This document shows positions 7,482 to 14,946 of a stretch of 22,482 bases of DNA, piece after piece. The DNA comes from an uncultured Clostridia bacterium (GTDB lineage: Bacteria; Bacillota; Clostridia; UBA1381). A program made the position numbers and the translations under genes. How positions within the stretch are numbered: the first letter of the stretch is position 1; every line of letters starts with the position of its first letter. The notes below the pieces were generated by a model. The model did not search any database, was not told the DNA's origin, and worked only from the letters and a program-made list of their open reading frames with translations. The stretch lies in NCBI GenBank assembly GCA_934486735.1, contig CAKSQL010000036.1, positions 1 to 22,482 of the forward strand, in the 5' to 3' direction.

Positions 7482-8564
7482 ATGACAAGACAGGAAGTTA
7501 TATTTCTGATAGGCGCGTTTATCGTTGCTTTTGTGTTCAGCTTTGCAGCCACGCCGCTTGTTAAAATATGGGCGGTTAAGCTGAAAGCGGTGGATATTCC
7601 CAAAGACGGCAGAAGAATGCACAAGCACCCGATTCCGCGTCTGGGCGGACTGGCAATTATATTCGGATTTATAGTGGCGGTTTTGTGCTTTTACGGGAAA
7701 ATGGACAGGCGCATGACAGCGACCCTGATAGGCGCCGGGATAATCGCTGCGATGGGCGTTGTGGACGATATAAAAACTCTGGACGCAAAGCCCAAATTCT
7801 GCATACAGATTCTGGCGGCGCTGATAGTGGTTATCGGCGGCGATTTGAGAATCGATGTGCTGACAAATCCGAACTTTTTCTCGGATAACCCGTATTGGGT
7901 TCTGCCCGAGTGGGGGTCGACGGTAATCACGATTTTGTGGATAGTTTTTATAACCAACGCGGTGAATTTCATCGACGGACTTGACGGACTTGCCGCCGGG
8001 GTATCGGCGATAATGTCGGTCAGCCTGGTCTTTATCGCGGTCAAGGTCGGCGAATACCCGGTTGCCATAATCGGAACATCGCTGATGGGCGCGTGTTTCG
8101 GATTTTTGCCTTATAATTTTAACCCGGCAAAGATATTTATGGGCGATACCGGCTCGACGTTTCTCGGGTTTATGCTTGCCACGCTTTCGATTCAGGGCGT
8201 GTTCAAAAGCTATGCAATCATATCCTTTGCGGTGCCGCTTTTGATTCTCGGACTACCGCTTTTCGACGCAAGCTTTGCAATGCTCAGAAGAATTTCAAAG
8301 GGACAAAGCCCCATGAAAGCAGACCGCGGACATCTTCACCACCGATTGATAGATATGGGATTTTCGCAAAAGCAGACGGTGTTCATTCTCTATGCGATAA
8401 GCGGAGTTTTGGGCATAACCGCGGTGGTTTTGGCGGAGAGTAATGCCTTAAGGGCGATTTTGATTCTGCTCTGCGTGCTGGTATTTATTCTTATTCAGGC
8501 GATGGTGCTGAGAACGAATCGGGATGAAGGTGAAGATAAGGGTGAAGGGAATGATAAAGTCTGA
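7482..8564 (+). CDS. tagO: Undecaprenyl-phosphate GlcNAc-1-phosphate transferase (WecA/TagO family)
   Basis: A polytopic membrane protein of 360 residues from the MraY/WecA glycosyltransferase-4 family. It transfers a sugar-1-phosphate, normally GlcNAc-1-P from UDP-GlcNAc, to undecaprenyl phosphate on the cytoplasmic face of the membrane, starting teichoic acid or other envelope glycans. Family motifs are present: IPRLGG near 51, GVVDDIKTLD with the Asp pair D95-D96, NFIDGLDGLAAG near 162, FMGDTGSTFLG near 219, and the HIH-like loop ADRGHLHHRL, which marks WecA/TagO rather than MraY. About ten hydrophobic segments alternate with these loops. AGGGAGAAAGG precedes the ATG. A UDP-GlcNAc 2-epimerase two genes downstream fits a shared envelope role. 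The substrate sugar is inferred from family. Confidence 0.9.
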   Translation: MTRQEVIFLIGAFIVAFVFSFAATPLVKIWAVKLKAVDIPKDGRRMHKHPIPRLGGLAIIFGFIVAVLCFYGKMDRRMTATLIGAGIIAAMGVVDDIKTLDAKPKFCIQILAALIVVIGGDLRIDVLTNPNFFSDNPYWVLPEWGSTVITILWIVFITNAVNFIDGLDGLAAGVSAIMSVSLVFIAVKVGEYPVAIIGTSLMGACFGFLPYNFNPAKIFMGDTGSTFLGFMLATLSIQGVFKSYAIISFAVPLLILGLPLFDASFAMLRRISKGQSPMKADRGHLHHRLIDMGFSQKQTVFILYAISGVLGITAVVLAESNALRAILILLCVLVFILIQAMVLRTNRDEGEDKGEGNDKV

Positions 8565-8847
8565 ATAAAATCGCCCATCTCACCATTTTCAAAAGCTCGA
8601 AGTACCCTCGTACATCGTCGCTTTTTCAAACGGCAATCTGAACGATTTTCTTTCAGATTTACAGTCTGAATAAAATCACCGATTTCGCTGTTTTCAAAAG
8701 CTCGAAGTACCCTCGTACGAAGCAGTGGCGTTACCTAAAGATTTAGAACGCTCTTGCATGGCACTCGTTGCCAAATTGAAAATTTGGACTCGGGCGCAGT
8801 CGCTTTTTCAAACGGCAATCTGAACGATTTTCTTTCAGATTTACAGT
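8559..8847 (+). repeat. Duplicated intergenic repeat, second copy interrupted by about 80 bp
   Basis: Copy 1 (8559-8665) and copy 2 (8664-8847) share GTCTGAATAAAATC, a block ending CTCGAAGTACCCTCGTAC, and a 48-bp block starting GTCGCTTTTTCAAACGGCAA and ending ATTTACAGT. Copy 2 carries about 80 extra bp at 8719-8798, where copy 1 has only ATC. That insert contains a small perfect hairpin (CCAAATT-GAA-AATTTGG). The first copy overlaps the stop codon of the preceding gene. No gene is visible in this stretch. Confidence 0.8.
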
Positions 8848-8884
8848 TTTGTGCCTTGCGGCACGGGAAGGAATGGTTATAAAA

Positions 8885-9613
8885 ATGAAATGTGAAAGGT
8901 GCGGAAGGGAAAATATGCCGGGCGCGAAGTTCTGCAATGACTGCGGAGCTCGGCTTAATATCCGAATGCCGGAGAGTCAAAAAAGCGGAGCGGGAAAGAC
9001 AGCCGTTGCGCTGATTATTGTGCTGATTACCGTGATAGTTCTGCTTTTGGCGGTTGTGGTCGGAATGCTTATCTATCGCGGAGACGGTTTGTTTGACACA
9101 AGCACTAAGATAGCCGAAACCCCGGAGCCGGTTCAGACCGCTGCGGTGAGAGTGACATCTGCGCCGGCAAGCTCGGAAAAAGCCGAGATGTCATCGGAAA
9201 ATGTAGTTCCGGAAAGAACGCCCAAGCCGACCGAAAAAACCGACGGATACAAGGAAAGACTGGCAAAAAAGGACGGATTTTTGGAGGAAGCCGAGGCGAT
9301 AAAAAGGTATTCGGAAAATTATCTCGATACGGCGTATGTACAGTCGGTGATAAACAGCGAGTCGGGGATTGTATATAAAAAATGGGATGTACTCTTGAAT
9401 GAAGTGTACAAGTACTTAAAAACAATAATGTCGGAAAGTGATTTCAGCGTTCTTCAGGCGGATGAAAAGGAATGGGTTGCCGAAAAGGAAAATGCCATAG
9501 CCGAAGCGGACGCCGAGTGGGGATATGGCTCGGGCGCACCGATGGCTCGGAATATGACAGCGATTCAATATACTGAGGAAAGATGTTACTATTTGATATC
9601 TTTAATAAATTAA
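8885..9613 (+). CDS. Zinc-ribbon membrane protein with LprI-like C-terminal domain
   Basis: A predicted single-pass membrane protein of 242 residues. The N-terminus is a zinc ribbon with two CxxC knuckles (C3/C6 and C17/C20). One strongly hydrophobic segment follows at about 40-64, then a Pro/Thr/Ser-rich linker. The C-terminal part (about 145-240) resembles the LprI N-terminal/DUF1311 domain: a VYKYL helix, a Q/E-x-x-W turn (DEKEWVAEKE) and a final TEERCYYL helix. The likely topology is ribbon inside, C-terminal domain outside. I chose the ATG at 8885 (AAGGA 12 nt upstream) because it starts at the ribbon; the ATG at 8873 abuts that motif with no spacing. It lies between two envelope-glycan genes, but its function is unknown. 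Confidence 0.75.
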   Translation: MKCERCGRENMPGAKFCNDCGARLNIRMPESQKSGAGKTAVALIIVLITVIVLLLAVVVGMLIYRGDGLFDTSTKIAETPEPVQTAAVRVTSAPASSEKAEMSSENVVPERTPKPTEKTDGYKERLAKKDGFLEEAEAIKRYSENYLDTAYVQSVINSESGIVYKKWDVLLNEVYKYLKTIMSESDFSVLQADEKEWVAEKENAIAEADAEWGYGSGAPMARNMTAIQYTEERCYYLISLIN

Positions 9614-9626
9614 GGAGACTGAATTT

Positions 9627-10778
9627 ATGAAAAAAATTAAAGTAATGACGGTTTTTGGCACACGTCCGGAGGCTATCAAAATGGCTCCGCTCGCACTGGA
9701 GCTTAAAAAGTACCCCGAAATAGAATCGAGTGTCTGCGTTACGGCGCAGCACCGCGAAATGCTTGACCAGGTTTTGGAGATATTCAAGCTCAAGCCCGAT
9801 TACGACCTTGATATCATGAAGGAGCGTCAGACGCTTATCGGAATAACCACGCGTATTCTGGAGGGCTTGGATAAGGTCATGAAAGAGGAAAAGCCGGATA
9901 TCGTGCTTGTTCATGGCGATACTTCAACCAGTTTTGTGGGTGCACTGGCGGCTTTTTATAATCAGATTCGTGTCGGTCATGTCGAGGCGGGACTCAGAAC
10001 ATATGACAAATATTCGCCGTTCCCGGAGGAGATGAACAGATGTCTTACGGGCAGAATTGCCGATCTGCACTTTTCGCCGACGGTTCAGAACCGCGAAAAT
10101 CTGATAAGGGAAGCGATTCCGGCGGAGAATATATTCATCACCGGAAATACTGTCATAGACGCGCTCAAAACAACGGTCCGCGATGACTATGTTTTCGAAA
10201 ACGATGTGCTGAACAAGCTGGATTTTGAAAATAAGCGGATAATCGTCGTTACGGCGCACCGCCGCGAAAATCTCGGCGAGCCGCTCGAAAATATATGCAA
10301 TGCGCTAAAGGAAATCGTGACAGCGCATGACGATGTTGAGCTTGTGTATCCGGTTCACTTAAACCCGGCAGTGCGCGAGACTGTGTTCGAAATCCTCGGC
10401 GGAGTTGACGGCGTGCATTTGATAGACCCGATAAATGTTGACGAGCTGCATAATCTTATGGCGAGGAGCTTTATGGTTATGACCGACTCGGGCGGAATCC
10501 AGGAGGAAGCGCCTGCGCTCGCAAAACCTGTTTTGGTACTCAGACGCGAAACCGAGCGCCCCGAAGCGGTTGCGGCAGGCACTGTCAAGATTGCTGGAGT
10601 GAACAGGGATGTCATCGTGAATATGGCAAACGAGCTGTTGGATAATGAAAACGAGTATCACAAAATGGCTCATGCAGCAAATCCGTACGGCGACGGAAAG
10701 GCGTCGGAGAGAATAATTAAGGCGATTTTGTACTATTTCGGACTTGAGGAAAAAAGACCGGAGGATTATATAATATAA
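9627..10778 (+). CDS. wecB: UDP-N-acetylglucosamine 2-epimerase (non-hydrolysing)
   Basis: This enzyme interconverts UDP-GlcNAc and UDP-ManNAc in the cytoplasm, and is called WecB or MnaA. The 383 residues match the family length, and the GT-B-fold signatures are in order: VFGTRPEAIKMAPL near 9, TAQHREMLDQVL near 39, VHGDTSTSF near 94, HVEAGLRT, PFPEEMNR, VTAHRRENLGEPL near 209, YPVHLNP, and MTDSGGIQEEAPALAKPVL near 285. AAGGAG lies 10 nt before the ATG, and the gap to the zinc-ribbon gene is 13 nt, indicating co-transcription. In Gram-positive bacteria the product supplies ManNAc for the teichoic acid linkage unit whose first sugar is added by TagO, which matches the transferase upstream. 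A terminator follows at 10851-10901. Confidence 0.95.
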   Translation: MKKIKVMTVFGTRPEAIKMAPLALELKKYPEIESSVCVTAQHREMLDQVLEIFKLKPDYDLDIMKERQTLIGITTRILEGLDKVMKEEKPDIVLVHGDTSTSFVGALAAFYNQIRVGHVEAGLRTYDKYSPFPEEMNRCLTGRIADLHFSPTVQNRENLIREAIPAENIFITGNTVIDALKTTVRDDYVFENDVLNKLDFENKRIIVVTAHRRENLGEPLENICNALKEIVTAHDDVELVYPVHLNPAVRETVFEILGGVDGVHLIDPINVDELHNLMARSFMVMTDSGGIQEEAPALAKPVLVLRRETERPEAVAAGTVKIAGVNRDVIVNMANELLDNENEYHKMAHAANPYGDGKASERIIKAILYYFGLEEKRPEDYII

Positions 10779-10850
10779 GCTGACGGAAATACCGTTTGCC
10801 GGTGAGTGAATAAGGCAGCGATTTCGTTTTTCCGCAAATAAAAATTACAG

Positions 10851-10901
10851 GTGATGCCGATGATATGCTTTTGATTTGCATTTCATCGGTATCGCTTTTT
10901 T
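10851..10901 (+). terminator. Terminator after wecB
   Basis: GTGATGCCGATGA (10851-10863) pairs with TCATCGGTATCGC (10883-10895) over 13 bp, including two G-T pairs, and is followed by six T (10896-10901). It closes the envelope-glycan transcription unit before the sporulation genes. Confidence 0.85.
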
Positions 10902-11008
10902 GCGTGTCTTTTTCAAGAAAGATTTTCTTTTTCACGAATCCCGCGCATAACGCAGCTTGAATAATAAATGTTTTTGCCGAGTTCTGATTTTTTGCATTTT
11001 GCTGCGGC

Positions 11009-11036
11009 ACACTCTCGGGGCGTGCGACATAATATA
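11009..11036 (+). promoter_or_regulatory. Sigma-K-like promoter for dpaA-dpaB
   Basis: AC (11009-11010), a 17-bp spacer, then CATAATATA (11028-11036) matches the mother-cell sigma-K pattern of AC, 16-17 bp, CATANNNTA. The following genes make dipicolinate, which is under sigma-K control in Bacillus subtilis. Transcription would start near 11043, leaving a leader of about 147 nt. No sigma-A-type promoter of comparable quality is seen in the gap. Confidence 0.55.
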
Positions 11037-11111
11037 GAGCATAAGATGCTTCGCATTGAAACATTGAATTTTGCTGAAGAAAAAATTGCGCTGCACACAT
11101 GGACAAAAAAT

Positions 11112-11171
11112 CTCTTATCATCCTTTGCCCTGCCGATAAGAGAAAGTATATTTTTTATGCCGGAGCAGGGC
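11112..11171 (+). promoter_or_regulatory. Structured dpaA leader: hairpin with possible loop pseudoknot
   Basis: CTCTTATC (11112-11119) pairs perfectly with GATAAGAG (11135-11142). Its 15-nt loop contains GCCCTGC (11127-11133), which is complementary to GCAGGGC (11165-11171) just before the dpaA ribosome binding region. The pairing could form a pseudoknot near the start codon. The A/T stretch after the hairpin (ATATTTTTT) could also act as a weak terminator. Confidence 0.35.
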
Positions 11172-11189
11172 GGCGGATGGGAGATTTTT

Positions 11190-12050
11190 ATGAAAACCGT
11201 TTCAGTTATCGGAGGCGACCTTCGTCAGATTACCCTCGCCGGGCTTTTGGCAAAGGACGGCTTTGAAGTAAAAATATTCGGATTCGACAAGGATATAGAT
11301 ACGCACGCTCTCAAAAGGGCGGAATCAATCGAGTCGGCGGCGAGTGCAGATATTATCATACTGCCCCTGCCTGCAACGCACGATGGCATAATGCTCAACG
11401 CACCGTTTTCCGACGGCGGAATAGGCGTGGAGGAGCTTTGCGGACACATTCCGCCAAACTCGCTCATATTCGGCGGAAAGCTCTCGGGCAGGCTTGCCTG
11501 TCTCTGCAACGAAAGAAAGCTGTACGACTATTTCAAGCGCGAGGAGCTGAGCATTGCAAACGCAATTCCGACAGCCGAGGGCGCGGTTGAGATAGCCATG
11601 TCCGAGACAGCACACACAATTCACAATGCGAAATGTCTTGTTATAGGCTATGGCAGAATCGGGAAAATACTCGCCGACAGGCTTCGCGCGCTCGGTGCGG
11701 ATGTCACCGTGTCGGCACGCAAGTATTCCGATTTTGCATGGATTGACGCTTTTCGATTCAAAAAATTACATAGCTCGGCTTTGGGCGATGATATATCGGA
11801 TTTCGGGATAATATTCAACACAGTGCCGACGGTGATTTTAAACGACGTGCTGCTTGAAAAAATCCCGGACGATACGCTGATTATAGACCTTGCATCAAAG
11901 CCGGGGGGAGTGGATTTTGAGCTTGCAAAGGAGCTGGGAAAAAGGGTTATATGGGCGCTGAGCCTGCCCGGGAAATGCGCGCCGATAACCTCCGGCGAGA
12001 TTATAAAGAACACGATTATAAATATGTTGAGGGAAATGGAGGAATTGTAA
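11190..12050 (+). CDS. dpaA: Dipicolinate synthase subunit A
   Basis: With DpaB, this subunit converts the lysine-pathway intermediate 4-hydroxy-tetrahydrodipicolinate to dipicolinic acid in the mother cell during sporulation. The 286 residues begin with a Rossmann-like segment (SVIGGDLRQITLAGLL), and a second nucleotide-binding motif (LVIGYGRIGKILADRLRALG) lies near the middle, as in the family. I chose the ATG at 11190 because the conserved VIGGD motif starts four residues in and GGGAG lies 7 nt upstream. The longer open frame back to 10968 covers the promoter and leader. The gene abuts dpaB with no gap. Several Clostridium species lack dpaAB and make dipicolinate another way, so this pair is informative about lineage. 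Confidence 0.9.
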   Translation: MKTVSVIGGDLRQITLAGLLAKDGFEVKIFGFDKDIDTHALKRAESIESAASADIIILPLPATHDGIMLNAPFSDGGIGVEELCGHIPPNSLIFGGKLSGRLACLCNERKLYDYFKREELSIANAIPTAEGAVEIAMSETAHTIHNAKCLVIGYGRIGKILADRLRALGADVTVSARKYSDFAWIDAFRFKKLHSSALGDDISDFGIIFNTVPTVILNDVLLEKIPDDTLIIDLASKPGGVDFELAKELGKRVIWALSLPGKCAPITSGEIIKNTIINMLREMEEL

Positions 12051-12629
12051 ATGGAGCTTGCCGGAAAAACAATAGGCTTCGGCATTACAGGCTCGTTCTG
12101 CACATTTGAGCGCGTGATGGGTGAGTTGGAGGAGCTGCTCAAAACCGGGGCGAATATCGTTCCGATTATGAGCGGTACTGCATTTGACACATCGACGCGG
12201 TTCGGCAGCGCGGAATCGTTCCGCAGCCGTCTTTCGGGACTCACAGGCAACAATATAATAAAGACTGTTGCGGAGGCAGAGCCTATCGGACCAAAGGGTT
12301 ATCTTGATCTTTTGATAGTCGCTCCCTGCACCGGCAACACTTTGGCAAAGCTTGCCGCAGGGATTGCCGACACGTCTGTGACGATGGCTGTCAAAGCGCA
12401 TTTGAGAAATCAAAAGCCTGTTCTTCTTGCCGTCTCGACCAACGACGGTTTGGGCAATGCAGCGAAGAACATAGGCGCGCTTTTGAACTGTAAAAATATA
12501 TTTTTTGTTCCGTTCGGACAGGACGACTGCGTAAAAAAGCCTAACTCGCTCGTTGCGGACATGGCAAAACTTCGGGATGCGGCAGAAGCTGCGCTTGAAG
12601 GAAGGCAGATACAGCCGATTTTGTGCTGA
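12051..12629 (+). CDS. dpaB: Dipicolinate synthase subunit B
   Basis: This is the flavoprotein-like partner of DpaA (SpoVFB), required for dipicolinate production. At 192 residues it has the normal family length. GFGITGSFCTF near residue 8 and IVAPCTGNTLAKLAAGIAD near 89 are the phosphate/flavin-binding-type loops of the flavoprotein (HFCD) family, and VLLAVSTNDGLG near 123 is also characteristic. Its ATG directly follows the dpaA stop codon, with GGAGG inside the end of dpaA, suggesting translational coupling. Aspartokinase or aspartate-semialdehyde dehydrogenase genes, which follow this pair in B. subtilis, are absent here. A long hairpin ends the unit. Confidence 0.92.
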   Translation: MELAGKTIGFGITGSFCTFERVMGELEELLKTGANIVPIMSGTAFDTSTRFGSAESFRSRLSGLTGNNIIKTVAEAEPIGPKGYLDLLIVAPCTGNTLAKLAAGIADTSVTMAVKAHLRNQKPVLLAVSTNDGLGNAAKNIGALLNCKNIFFVPFGQDDCVKKPNSLVADMAKLRDAAEAALEGRQIQPILC

Positions 12630-12638
12630 TTATATATA

Positions 12639-12673
12639 GGAATTGCAAAAAGGATGTACCTTTTTGCAATTCC
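12639..12673. terminator. Perfect 15-bp hairpin between converging dpaB and araC-type gene
   Basis: GGAATTGCAAAAAGG (12639-12653) and CCTTTTTGCAATTCC (12659-12673) pair perfectly around a 5-nt loop. It stands between two converging genes, so it could stop transcription from both sides. No immediate T tract follows on the plus strand, although T-rich sequence begins about 15 nt later, so efficiency is uncertain. Confidence 0.6.
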
Positions 12674-12724
12674 ATGAAGCTCTTAACCTTTTTTCTCTTT
12701 TTAATATATCTTTTTTTCTGTCGG

Positions 12725-13597
12725 TTAATTAAATTTTTTCCGATACTGTTTCGGCGAGATAAGCTTAATATTTTTAAACTGCTGAATAAAATAGCTGGTT
12801 GTGGAAAATCCGACCTGCATTGCAATCTCGGTTATATTCATATCCGAAGTTATAAGCAGCTTTTCTGCCTCGTTTATTCTGACATATGTAAGGTATTCCG
12901 AAAAGCTTTTCTTCATTATCTTTTTAAACGTCCGCGAAAAATAGCTGTAGCTCATGCTGCACAGCTCCGCCATATCCGCCGCCGAGATATCGTTGCCGTA
13001 GTTTTTCGACACGTACTCGAACACGTCCTGAAGCCGTTTTGCCGCGCCCTCGTGTGCGGCGAGGTTCAAGTCGATATTTATGTTTTTCTTATGCCAATAT
13101 CTCAGAAACCACAAGAATATTTCATTTATTTTAGTTCGGACGGCAATTTCGTAGCCATAGCTTTTTTTCTTATTTTCCTCATATATTTCAAAAAGTCTCT
13201 GCGGAACAACACTTTTTTCAAGCTCATGCTTTAAAAAGACGGTCTGATGTTTAAACGAATTTAAAACAAAGGGCAGAACATATTTAAGCTCAATCGCACT
13301 CTGGGGCGAGCCGTACAAAAGCTCAGGCTCAAAGCGCAGCACCAGATATACGCCGTCGCCGCACACAATGCTGTGCACATCTCTTGAATTTATCAAAACG
13401 AGGTCGCCGGTCGAAAAGGTCGAGCGTGCGTCATTTAAAAATATCTCGTTTGAGCCTTCAATCGAATATATTATTTCGATATAGCTGTGATAGTGAGCGG
13501 ATACCGAATGATTTTTTTTGTTATATTGCAGATGACAAAGAAACTGCAGGGGCAGTCCGTTCTCAATATATGATTTTTCTTCGCGTACCAAGTCCAT
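12725..13597 (-). CDS. AraC-family transcriptional regulator
   Basis: A one-component DNA-binding regulator of 290 residues. The N-terminal part (about 1-130) is a cupin-type sensor with an HYHSYIEIIY motif and FSTGDLVLINSRDVHSI. The C-terminal 100 residues form the double helix-turn-helix of AraC/XylS proteins: ISAADMAELCSMSYSYFSRTFKK, then a spacer, then ITEIAMQVGFSTTSYFIQQFK and SPKQYRK. I chose the minus-strand ATG at 13597 because GGAGGA lies 7 nt before it; an upstream in-frame ATG at 13612 has no such site. It diverges from the five-gene sugar operon and very likely controls it in response to a sugar or derivative. The effector cannot be read from the sequence. Confidence 0.93.
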   Translation of the reverse strand: MDLVREEKSYIENGLPLQFLCHLQYNKKNHSVSAHYHSYIEIIYSIEGSNEIFLNDARSTFSTGDLVLINSRDVHSIVCGDGVYLVLRFEPELLYGSPQSAIELKYVLPFVLNSFKHQTVFLKHELEKSVVPQRLFEIYEENKKKSYGYEIAVRTKINEIFLWFLRYWHKKNINIDLNLAAHEGAAKRLQDVFEYVSKNYGNDISAADMAELCSMSYSYFSRTFKKIMKKSFSEYLTYVRINEAEKLLITSDMNITEIAMQVGFSTTSYFIQQFKNIKLISPKQYRKKFN

Positions 13598-13620
13598 AAA
13601 AAAATCCTCCATGACAAAAA

Positions 13621-13702
13621 TTTGATACTTTTTGATAATTTTATTATATCATAAGTTTTTGCTTTATGCTATACTTTATTTGAAAAAAACAAAAAAAGTA
13701 TA
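13621..13702. promoter_or_regulatory. Divergent promoter and operator region (AraC-type gene / sugar operon)
   Basis: For the regulator, the minus strand has a perfect TATAAT (13648-13643) with a weak -35. For the operon, TATACT (13670-13675) is the best -10 but the hexamer 17 bp upstream hardly matches TTGACA, as expected for an activator-dependent promoter. Candidate binding sites are a direct repeat TTTGATA at 13621-13627 and 13631-13637 (10-bp period) and an inverted repeat TATACTTT (13670-13677) / AAAGTATA (13695-13702). Confidence 0.5.
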
Positions 13703-13750
13703 TCACCCTGTTTGCCGCAGGGATAAAAAACTCATAAGGAGGATAAAAAA

Positions 13751-14905
13751 ATGGCAAAAGATATTTTAAATGCATTCAAGGAAAACCACGACGAGGGAAT
13801 TAAAATCGACGCGAGCAAAAAGCTCAAGATAGGTATTATCGGAACGGGCTGGATTGCAGAGGCTCACATCGAGAACTACAAGCTGATGCCTGATGTTGAG
13901 ATTGTTGCGGGTGCCGACCTTGTTCCGGGAAAGGCTGAGGCTTTCTTCAAAAAATTCGGTGTTGAGGGTGTAAGATGCTACAACAGCCACAAGGAAATGC
14001 TTGACGCAGAGCCGGATTTGGACGCCGTAAGCGTTTGTACATACAACAGAACACACGCTGAATGTACAATCTACGCACTCAACAAGGGCGTGAACGTTCT
14101 TCTTGAAAAGCCGATGTGCGTGACAATCGAGGAAGCCGTTGAAATAAGAAAGGCTGAAAAGGCAAGCGGAAAGGTTCTTTCAATCGGATTCCAGCCGCGT
14201 TTCAACCCCAACATGAAGAACTTAAAGAGCATTGTTGAATCGGGCGTGCTCGGAAAGATTTACTACATTCAGACAGGCGGCGGAAGAAGAAACGGTATTC
14301 CGACACCATACGGAACAACATTCATCGAGGACGAGACCGCCGGAATCGGCGCACTTGGCGATATCGGCTGCTATTCGCTCGATATGGTCTTAAACGCAAT
14401 CGGCTATCCCAAGCCGCTGACAGTTTCAGGCTACAAATCGGCTTACTTCGGCACAGACCCCGGCTACTATCCCACTCATCCGGAATATGCAAAGAAATTC
14501 AGCGTCGATGACTTCGGCGCGGCATTTATCCGTCTGGAGGGCGATATAGTTCTCGATTTCAGAATTTCGTGGGCAATGAACATGGACACATCGGGCGATA
14601 CTCTGATACTCGGCACAAAGGGCGGACTCAGAATCCCGTCAACAGAGTGCTGGAACGGCAGCATCGGCGGAGATATGACACTTTATTCGACAGTTGCCAA
14701 CAATCGTGTCGAGACAAAAATCCCGATGCTGGACGAGGGCGAAAACTGCTTCAAAATCAAAATAAGAAGCTTCCTCGACGCAATCAAGTACAACCTGCCG
14801 GCACCTGTTTCATCGGATGAAATCATCTACAACCAGGCTATTATCGACGGCTTGGTAAAATCGGCTGAACTCGGCAAGGAAGTTGAAATTGTAATTCCGG
14901 AATAA
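13751..14905 (+). CDS. Gfo/Idh/MocA-family oxidoreductase (first of two)
   Basis: An NAD(P)-dependent sugar oxidoreductase of 384 residues. A Rossmann motif GIIGTGWIAEAH sits near 28-39 after an extended N-terminus of about 25 residues, and LLEKPMCVT near 117 holds the conserved catalytic-lysine EKP (K120). The substrate motif reads GDIGCYSLD (204-211), with tyrosine at 208 where most family members have histidine. Glucose-fructose oxidoreductase-like members also carry tyrosine there. AAGGAGG precedes the ATG. It is the first gene of the operon diverging from the AraC-type regulator. Relatives oxidise sugars or glycosides, including at C3, but the substrate is not identifiable here. Confidence 0.9.
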   Translation: MAKDILNAFKENHDEGIKIDASKKLKIGIIGTGWIAEAHIENYKLMPDVEIVAGADLVPGKAEAFFKKFGVEGVRCYNSHKEMLDAEPDLDAVSVCTYNRTHAECTIYALNKGVNVLLEKPMCVTIEEAVEIRKAEKASGKVLSIGFQPRFNPNMKNLKSIVESGVLGKIYYIQTGGGRRNGIPTPYGTTFIEDETAGIGALGDIGCYSLDMVLNAIGYPKPLTVSGYKSAYFGTDPGYYPTHPEYAKKFSVDDFGAAFIRLEGDIVLDFRISWAMNMDTSGDTLILGTKGGLRIPSTECWNGSIGGDMTLYSTVANNRVETKIPMLDEGENCFKIKIRSFLDAIKYNLPAPVSSDEIIYNQAIIDGLVKSAELGKEVEIVIPE

Positions 14906-14911
14906 TAGATT

Positions 14912-14925
14912 TTTTGACGTCAAAA
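14912..14925. promoter_or_regulatory. Perfect 14-bp palindrome between operon genes 1 and 2
   Basis: TTTTGACGTCAAAA is a perfect palindrome in the 41-nt gap between the first oxidoreductase and the first TIM-barrel gene. It could be a protein binding site or a weak mRNA hairpin; the sequence does not decide between them. Confidence 0.3.
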
Positions 14926-14946
14926 TAATTATGAGGTGATTGGGTT

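Noticed and set aside
10968..11189. 74-residue N-terminal extension of dpaA
   Set aside because: It covers the sigma-K-like promoter and the hairpin, and the conserved family N-terminus starts at 11190 with its own ribosome binding site.
12623..13234. 203-codon plus-strand open frame opposite the AraC-type gene
   Set aside because: It is an antisense shadow of a clearly conserved regulator and has no ribosome binding site or recognisable domain.
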